From positions 14,880,001 through 14,944,000 of the forward strand of contig NC_063256.1 of NCBI RefSeq assembly GCF_019578655.1: a stretch of DNA of 64,000 bases. The letters are read 5' to 3'. The DNA is from Ricinus communis (Eukaryota; Streptophyta; Magnoliopsida; Malpighiales; Euphorbiaceae). The position numbers were made by a program, and so were the translations under genes. The stretch's first letter is position 1; each line of letters begins with the position of its first letter. Below the pieces are notes generated by a model that was not told where the DNA came from, made no database searches, and saw only the letters and a program-made list of their open reading frames with translations. Of this stretch, positions 58,372-64,000 are shown piece after piece.

Positions 58372-59607
58372 CTAGTAAAAACTTTCTTTATTCTTTGGCA
58401 CCTTCCTGCTTTTGTGAAAACGTTTTTTCTTATAAGGCTTTGAAAAATCTTCTTTAGATTTTCCTTTGTAGGCAGGGGAAGGTTCTATGGGATTATACTC
58501 AAACTTGTTATAAAAAATACTTAGTTCTTGCCTAGTTTTTTTCATTTCCCATTTGAGCTGTCTTTGAAGCTTAAGATCATGGCAAATTTTTAGTCCTTCT
58601 TTTTGAGTAAGGCTAACTAATCCACCATAAGTACAAAGATCATAGGGGATTTGGCCACTATGGGCTTCTTTGATAGTATTCCTAACTCTTTCACCTAGTA
58701 TTTTAGGTAAACCAGCTAAGAATTTTTCTTTCCAGAAAGGTTAGTTTGAGTCATCTCTAAGCATTATTCTGGTCAAGAAAGTGTCTTTATAGGCTTGGAA
58801 ATTGCTAAGTCTTTTACATGTCAGATTGCTGAGAAGTTCAGCATTCTTATCTTTGAGATGAGATGGATCTCCTATGAAGTGGAGGGAAATCGTAAGGATT
58901 AGGGTTGACACAACATCCTCAGTTAGATTTCCTAATTCATCTAAGATAGGGGTTCCCTCTATTGTGGTTTGGATAGCACTTAGGATTTGTAGCTGCTGTG
59001 CTTCAGTGAGATAGTAATTCCACCATCCTTTAAGCTGGGCTGAAAAACCGGCTATAAGGAGTTCAGTTATGGCTCTATCAGAGGTACCGCTTTGGCTTTT
59101 GTAGGCATTTGCTGCCATGGTCATTTGTTGTAAGAGACCAAGAATATTGTATTCAGACATTCCATCTATATTCCATTCATAGACGGAGGAGGCATTGAAT
59201 CTAGATTGGGTAAGGACATTATTCCTGTTTTCTATCCTTAAGTCAGGGGCAATAGTCCTAGGAGTATGCCAAGTCAATCTAGGGCCTTGCCATCCCAATC
59301 TATTGATCTGGGACGGTTTTTCAGTAATACTTTCTAGTTTTGCATCATTAGACTCACTGCTTTGGGCTTGTTCTATAGCACTGATATTCCTACTGGATTG
59401 AGGAGTATTTGGTACTAGGTTTTTTGAAGACTCGGAAGTGGCTAACTTGCTAAGTTGTTCTCTGACTGCTCTAGCAAACTCAGTTTGCTTATGAAATTGG
59501 TCTTGACTAGGCTTTGAAATCTGATAGGGTTTGAAGACAAGATTTTTGAGTTTCTTTGTTTGACTCGTCTCCCCTAGATGAGCAGTATTAGTGATTATAG
59601 AGGTCAA
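58372..59607 (-). pseudogene. Pararetrovirus coat-protein region
   Basis: A 288-residue frame (58741-59607) with a Ser/Gln-rich N-terminal half, a WNIDGMSEYNIL block near residue 146, and a helical capsid-like part containing LKGWWNYYL near residue 192. The frame ends at a stop (58741-58743), but readings go on in frame (a K-E-K-F-L-A-G-L-P block, then a Lys-rich tail) into the zinc knuckle, so the stop is a later mutation within the polyprotein. It resembles gag/coat regions of petuvirus-like viruses. Confidence 0.72.
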
Positions 59608-60600
59608 GACTGTAGCAGGTCTCTGAATCTAGCTTTCTATCCTAACTAGCTCTTTTCCTATTGTGTTAAGATAGGTATTTGAAAAATTATTTTGTTGAAC
59701 AATATTTTTTATATTCTTTTCAAAATCCTCTCCTACTAGTTTGTAAGGTGTGGCTTCAATTTCATTTTTCCCATAATGAATGGTTATCTTCCTAAAAGGA
59801 GGATGTTCAGATTAGATGGTTTGATTTTCTTCGACCTTCCATTCTGGGGCTTTGTTTCTGATAGTAACTGGACTAATGACTTTATCTTTGAAAGGATATG
59901 AAATTTTATTTTCTTTGCAATAAATCTGAAACCAGTCAAAAAATGTGATTTGGATCTTTATTTGCATGCAAAATTCATAGTATCTTTCCTGGATACCATC
60001 TTTCTCTTTTAAAAAACCAAAGTTTTTGGAATGGTTTTTCTTTGAATAGAAATCTTCATGTAAAAGCTTTTTATTAATTTAAAAATCTTTTAAAATCATA
60101 TTGATTTCTGCTTCTAGGTTTTGGATTATTGTCGATGGTGATGGTGAAAAGGGGGTAGAGATAGATTTTATGTCATCATCTTTCTTTGGTTGGCCGTCAT
60201 TGTAAACAGGTCTTGGGACATTGCTTTAGTAATCAACATTTTATAATGTAGTGGTTGAGCTTGGCAAATCTGATGTTGAAAATCTTGGCAATGTTTGTGA
60301 TGAAACTGGTTCTTTATAAAGGGCATAGATGACAGAAGGTATATTTGAAACCCTTCTAATATCTATGGTTGAAATTGAAGAACTATCATCGGAAAATCTA
60401 GAGGAAGCTGATTTTCTGTTAAATGTGAGCTTTACCTTCCTATCTGGAAACTGGATTATGTTTCTGAGATTAGTGTTTGGTTCTATCTGTTTTGGAGATT
60501 CGGGTTGGGTTGCCCCTTAGAGTATTTACTCTTCTGGGAGTGTGATATCTTTCCATTGAATGGTCTTTGGAATAGTTGCATTGACTTTAGAAAGGTCTGT
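59608..60600 (-). pseudogene. Pararetrovirus linker between movement and coat regions
   Basis: Continuous but repeatedly interrupted - strand readings, rich in Lys, Ser and Asp, with no domain I recognise. The + strand open frame at 60329-60520 is a shadow. Confidence 0.5.
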
Positions 60601-61280
60601 TTTTTAGGAATAAGGTTTCTCCTTTTGGTGAGTGAAGCTTGTGTTTCGAACCAAAAGTAGAAATCATGGCTTTATAATGTATTTTGAAAATCAAAGCTAT
60701 CGGGATAGACCTTTCAAGCATTTTGTAATCATGCATTTTAATCTGGAGAACAATACTCTTTAAAACTTTTTTATCATTTAAAGAAATTGCAATGTTTGGA
60801 AAGCAATTAAAACTAATAGGTCCTTTATTAAGACTTGACTCGACTGTTCCTAACAGAGAATTATAAAAATTTATAAACCTAGCATCCCTAAGGACTACTA
60901 AGATAGAAGTATTTAATCCTTCTCTAGTAAGGGGTTTTATTCCTAACTGGACAAGGCCTATGTGGATGTATTTGTAATCTTTTTCTTTATGTTTCTGGAG
61001 GGTTTTTGAATTTAGAAGATAGATTTCTTCAAAAGGCTTTGAAATTTGGATATCTCTTTCTTAAGCTTTAATGGTAAAATCTGTTTTGAAGATAGGAAAC
61101 TTTGAAAAATGATAAATTTGCTTCTTTTGAATCTTGGGTATTTCTCAATCATCAATATGCTTTATAAAATTTTCTTCTTCACTATTTACTAAACCTTTGG
61201 ATCTTGAATATTCAGAGGTAGAAGAGTTTGAAAAGGAAGACGATTTACAAAAAAGTGGTTCTAAATTCATTTTAGAACAA
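60601..61280 (-). pseudogene. Pararetrovirus movement protein
   Basis: The N-terminal region of the polyprotein. The central block around 60830-60960 has the HIGLVQLGIKPLTREGLN pattern and a D-A-R-F motif, followed by LGTVESSL and FNCFPN, as in the caulimovirus movement-protein family (30K superfamily), which opens plasmodesmata for cell-to-cell spread. In-frame stops at 61145-61147 and 61061-61063 disable it. The Ser-rich N-terminal end lies near 61270. Confidence 0.78.
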
Positions 61281-61360
61281 ATTAAAATAACTTTGTTTTA
61301 AACAAACATGAACCAAGCCACCAGTTTTACTGCCCTTATGTCAAAAACGGGTCTTACTAC

Positions 61361-62844
61361 TGATGTGCATAGTTTTACACATATTTGCTTGCATATTATT
61401 GCGTATGTTCTTAGCAATTATTGTGCTTTTATTCCCAGATCACCCGTGTTTTGTCTTCTTTTGCATTTCAGGAGCATTTATAGGACCGTCATCGGTGTTT
61501 AAGCAATTATAGATCAATACGTGTGGAAATGGACGAGAATTCATCAAGATCAGACAAGAGCTCGCGTTGCACACATTGAGCATGGCCTGAGTCAAGGCCG
61601 TGCTGACCATCACGGCCTGGACTCTAGCCGTGACCAACCATTGAAACTTGGTCTTCAAAATAATGATTTGGGCACCGTTTCCGAGGCCACCATGGCCTCC
61701 ACCACGGGCCCTGGTGGCCAGCACCGGCGAGGGCACGGCCATGGTGAAAACCTACTTGGTGAGATCCTAGACTTGGCCGTCTTTGACTATACCCTTAACC
61801 ACGATCCTGCTGAAACAAAATATATAAGGAAAATGAATTTTTTAGGGTTAGAAATAGGGGGAAGGAGTGACATAGAGCCTGGCGCTGGTTGGTTTCCGCA
61901 TGATTGAAAAGTGCGAGAGAGTTGGAGGAGGAAGAACCTTTAATCGCAAGGTTCCGAGTGCAAAACAGTAATGGAGCAATTCAACAGGCAATTTGGGAGA
62001 TTAATCAAAGTGTAGATCCAGATTTGGAGCTGTTCATCCAATTCGAGAGAAAAGGGTGTACATGTTTTATTTTCATTATTCTTTCATTGTAATTGATTTC
62101 CTAGATTGTTTTAAACATGAACATGTTTAGCTAGACTGATTAAATTCATTGGGATTTCTTTACTATGTTGGCTTAATATTATATTGTTGGATTGTTTGAG
62201 TTGGTTTTGTATTCTTCTTGCTTTCAGTATTAATAAGATAGCATTATTCATGAGACGTTGTGAATTGTGGTGTTTAGATTGCTTTGTGTGATTGAGAAGT
62301 CCATTTGGCAATTGGAATTTTGAATAGCAACAATTGGTTAATAATCACTTAGAGATAAGGATAATTAACTAGCCGAATTAAGAATTAAGAAAGCTTAATA
62401 GAGGCGGATTAAAGCTTAATGCTAATTTAAGAATCAATTGTTAGGAAGAGATTCCAACTTTAGGTTATTAGGTTTAGGAATTCGGTTATCTCGAGAGAGA
62501 AATCGAATTCAGTTAAGAATTTGTCCACGGGTAGCATAATTGGATTCATCAATCCTTTATCTTTTGTTTGATCACCAACTATTTTAGGTTCCCTTTGGGT
62601 TTGCTTTCTTGTCTTGGTTATTTCATTTACCCATTCATTCCTACATCTCCCTTAGAACTTAGCTTGTAGCTATTAGTTAGTTTAGAAATTATTCATCATT
62701 CATCTTAGGTTAATATAACAAAGAACAAAGAAGTAACTCTGGGCTTTCACTTTCCCGAGGAATACGACCTTGATACTCGCCATTAGTGCTAGACTGCATC
62801 GATAGGTACACTGCCTTAGATTGTAGCTAACACAATTAGCATCA
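61361..62844 (+). repeat. 5' LTR of an Athila/Tat-type gypsy element (about 1,484 bp)
   Basis: Starts TGATGTGCATAGTTTTAC and ends GCATCA, directly before a PBS. Related over its length to the solo LTR at 29301-30804. A GC-rich part near 61560-61750 has repeated CACGGCC and GCCGTGCTGA words. The 128-residue open frame at 61521-61907 lies inside this LTR and is not supported as a gene. Confidence 0.85.
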
Positions 62845-62855
62845 CATCAAGTTTT

Positions 62856-62873
62856 TGGCGCCATTGCCGGGGA
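62856..62873 (+). promoter_or_regulatory. Primer-binding site
   Basis: TGGCGCCATTGCCGGGGA, the PBS type common to Athila/Tat gypsy elements, 11 bases behind the LTR end. Confidence 0.88.
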
Positions 62874-62991
62874 ATGTTTGAAAACTAGAGTGAAATTTGC
62901 TATTTGTTAATTTAGCCATTTATTTTATTTTATTTCTATATATTTATTTAGTTAAGTTTATGATTCAGGTAGTGAATGATAAGGAGGTTCA

Positions 62992-64000
62992 ATGTTAAAT
63001 TCAAACTCTTTGTATGATGCGTTGGAAAATGGGATTGGGAACCAAGAGAGTGCTAAAAATTGGGATACCTATGCATCTTTAGAAGCTCGAGTGGAATCGT
63101 TTTGCAGGGCTACCGATCAACTCTCCACTCCTATCCTTTCATCTCAAGTTTTTTGTGAATTTTGTTGTGGTTTATATTTGAGTAATGATTGTCCATTGTA
63201 TAGTGATGTTGCTCATTGTTCTTATAACTATTAACAATTGAATTATACGGGAAGTTGGCCAAATGACTCGTATGGAAGCACATACAATCAAGAGTGGAGC
63301 ACTCATTCACCCTTTGGATTGAGCTTAGATGGCCCAGAACCACCAGAATCTCAGCAACCACATCAACAGCCTAATCTTGCACCTTCAACTCAAGATGAAG
63401 AGTTAGTGTCGCAGGAGCTGATTATGAGGTTCATTACAAGTCTTGATGATAGATTCCAACAAACAGAGAGGGTACTTGAAAGTCAACAAGCCTCTATTAA
63501 GAACATAGAGCATCAAGTAGGCTTGATCTTCAAGTTACTAGTTGAAGAGCAATTGGGAACTCTATCAAATGCTACTGAATCCGAGGAACACTTGAGCACT
63601 GTCACTTTGTGTTCATGTGAGAATTTTTTTGGTTTATCTACTATGTTTGACGATGATGCTTCTGTGCAGGATGATTTCTTGAACATGGAGATGGAACCAG
63701 AAAAGGAAGAGGCGAACATAATTCCTTTGAAAGACTATCAACAAGAACGTACAGTTGATGATGCTGAGTTGCAGTTAGAGGAATTTTTGGTAGATTTTCC
63801 ACAAGTCCTTTCGATGATGGAAGATGAGCACGAGTTATCCAATGAAGAAGTCTTGGAGGAGCTCGAGTTTCTTCTAGCAAGTGAACCAAGCCAAGGACTA
63901 GAGAAAACCATCGACGTTCCTGAAGAAATTGCCCAACCGTTGATCCTTCCAATTGGTGAAACTTCAGCTTTCAAATTGGAAAAGCCCCTAGAGCATCATG
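62992..64000 (+). CDS. Athila/Tat-type gag-like ORF lacking the capsid part (runs off the window)
   Basis: The start ATG is at 62992. Residues 1-80 contain a zinc-knuckle-like block already at residues 54-66 (CEFCCGLYLSNDCP), followed by a TAA at 63232-63234. The same frame then stays open to the end of the window (over 250 codons). It reads WPNDSYGSTYNQEWSTH, the QQASIKNIEHQVG helix normally found between gag and protease, then a long acidic stretch and LPIGETSAFKLEKPLEHH, similar to the K-P-L-P-x-H block before RT. The capsid domain that should precede the knuckle is missing, so it looks like a non-autonomous derivative. The single stop may be recent or read through. Confidence 0.7.

Larger units (their letters stand above)
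55063..61280 (-). mobile_element. Endogenous pararetrovirus (Caulimoviridae, florendovirus/petuvirus-like), near complete and inactive
   Basis: Reading right to left on the - strand, the order is movement protein, a linker, coat-protein region, CCHC zinc knuckle, aspartic protease, RT, RNase H and a further downstream ORF. Movement protein, coat, protease and RT on one polyprotein without integrase or LTRs mean a plant pararetrovirus, not a retrotransposon. A single long polyprotein plus a second ORF behind RNase H suggests the florendovirus genus; a petuvirus is the alternative. Many stops and frame changes and an altered RT motif show it cannot be active. The right end is cut close to the movement protein by an LTR at 61361, and the left end abuts a repeat at 55062, so the leader and termini are missing. 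Confidence 0.88.

Noticed and set aside
61521..61907. 128-residue + strand open frame
   Set aside because: Sits inside the LTR 61361-62844, related to a solo LTR where the frame is not kept; its residues reflect repeated GC-rich words.
1..64000. A gene cluster or defence-type system of linked functions
   Set aside because: Apart from one host gene, all recognised coding pieces belong to separate mobile or viral elements in mixed orientation and states of decay, so no shared pathway is supported.

Overview
This 64 kb window is nuclear DNA from a flowering plant, most likely a eudicot. It has a spliced RBM39/CC1-like gene with plant-style AT-rich introns, Copia and Ty3/gypsy retrotransposons, an L1-type LINE with a plant-style C-terminal RNase H, plant mobile domain relatives and an integrated plant pararetrovirus. 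The species cannot be fixed from the sequence. Only one host gene looks intact. Almost everything else is a graveyard of nested, mostly dead transposable elements.

Layout. (1) 1-5.0 kb: the 3' half of a splicing-factor gene on the + strand, nine exons and 340 in-frame codons including the stop. One intron uses a GC donor, and two introns carry tandem duplications. (2) 5-11.3 kb: an AT-rich stretch, then the 3' end of a gypsy polyprotein split by a complete 4,176-bp Copia element (226-bp LTRs, PBS, PPT, 5-bp target duplication ACATC). (3) 11.3-17.8 kb: an annexin C-terminal remnant, then very AT-rich DNA with a dispersed TATACC-type repeat and a 299-bp inverted-repeat MITE. (4) 17.8-22.7 kb: a decayed Copia integrase/RT fragment broken by the LTR of a Tat/Ogre-type gypsy element with PBS and gag. 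(5) 23.9-43.2 kb: a LINE split by an 18.15-kb insertion complex flanked by ACCAT/ACCGT. The complex holds an Athila-like gypsy element with a solo LTR in its gag (target duplication CCCCA). A Tekay-type chromovirus on the - strand sits in its protease region, and that chromovirus is itself split by a 2,899-bp solo LTR (target duplication GTCAT). A 0.7-kb segment of Athila protease plus LTR start is present a second time where the chromovirus 5' LTR should be.

(6) 43.2-55 kb: a Copia-type LTR with PBS but no genes, an AT-rich stretch with a 7-bp minisatellite, broken DUF7745 and plant-mobile-domain pseudogenes, a second Tat/Ogre-type copy that jumps from its LTR straight to protease, and a second copy of the repeat that opens the 18-kb complex. 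(7) 55.06-61.3 kb: a near-complete endogenous pararetrovirus (Caulimoviridae, florendovirus/petuvirus-like) on the - strand. It has movement protein, coat region, zinc knuckle, protease, RT, RNase H and a downstream ORF, and is disabled by stops, frame changes and an altered RT catalytic motif. (8) 61.36-64 kb: the 5' LTR, PBS and first ORF of another Athila/Tat-type element that runs off the window; the ORF appears to lack the capsid part of gag.

The elements do not work together. Their order of insertion is the main story: LINE, then Athila-like element, then Tekay chromovirus and solo LTRs. I saw no clear sign of a wholly new biological system. The strongest leads for a second look are the pararetrovirus and its downstream ORF, the nested 18-kb complex with its displaced LTR, the gag-deficient gypsy derivatives, the plant-mobile-domain remnants, and the duplicated splice-acceptor/exon segment in the host gene.
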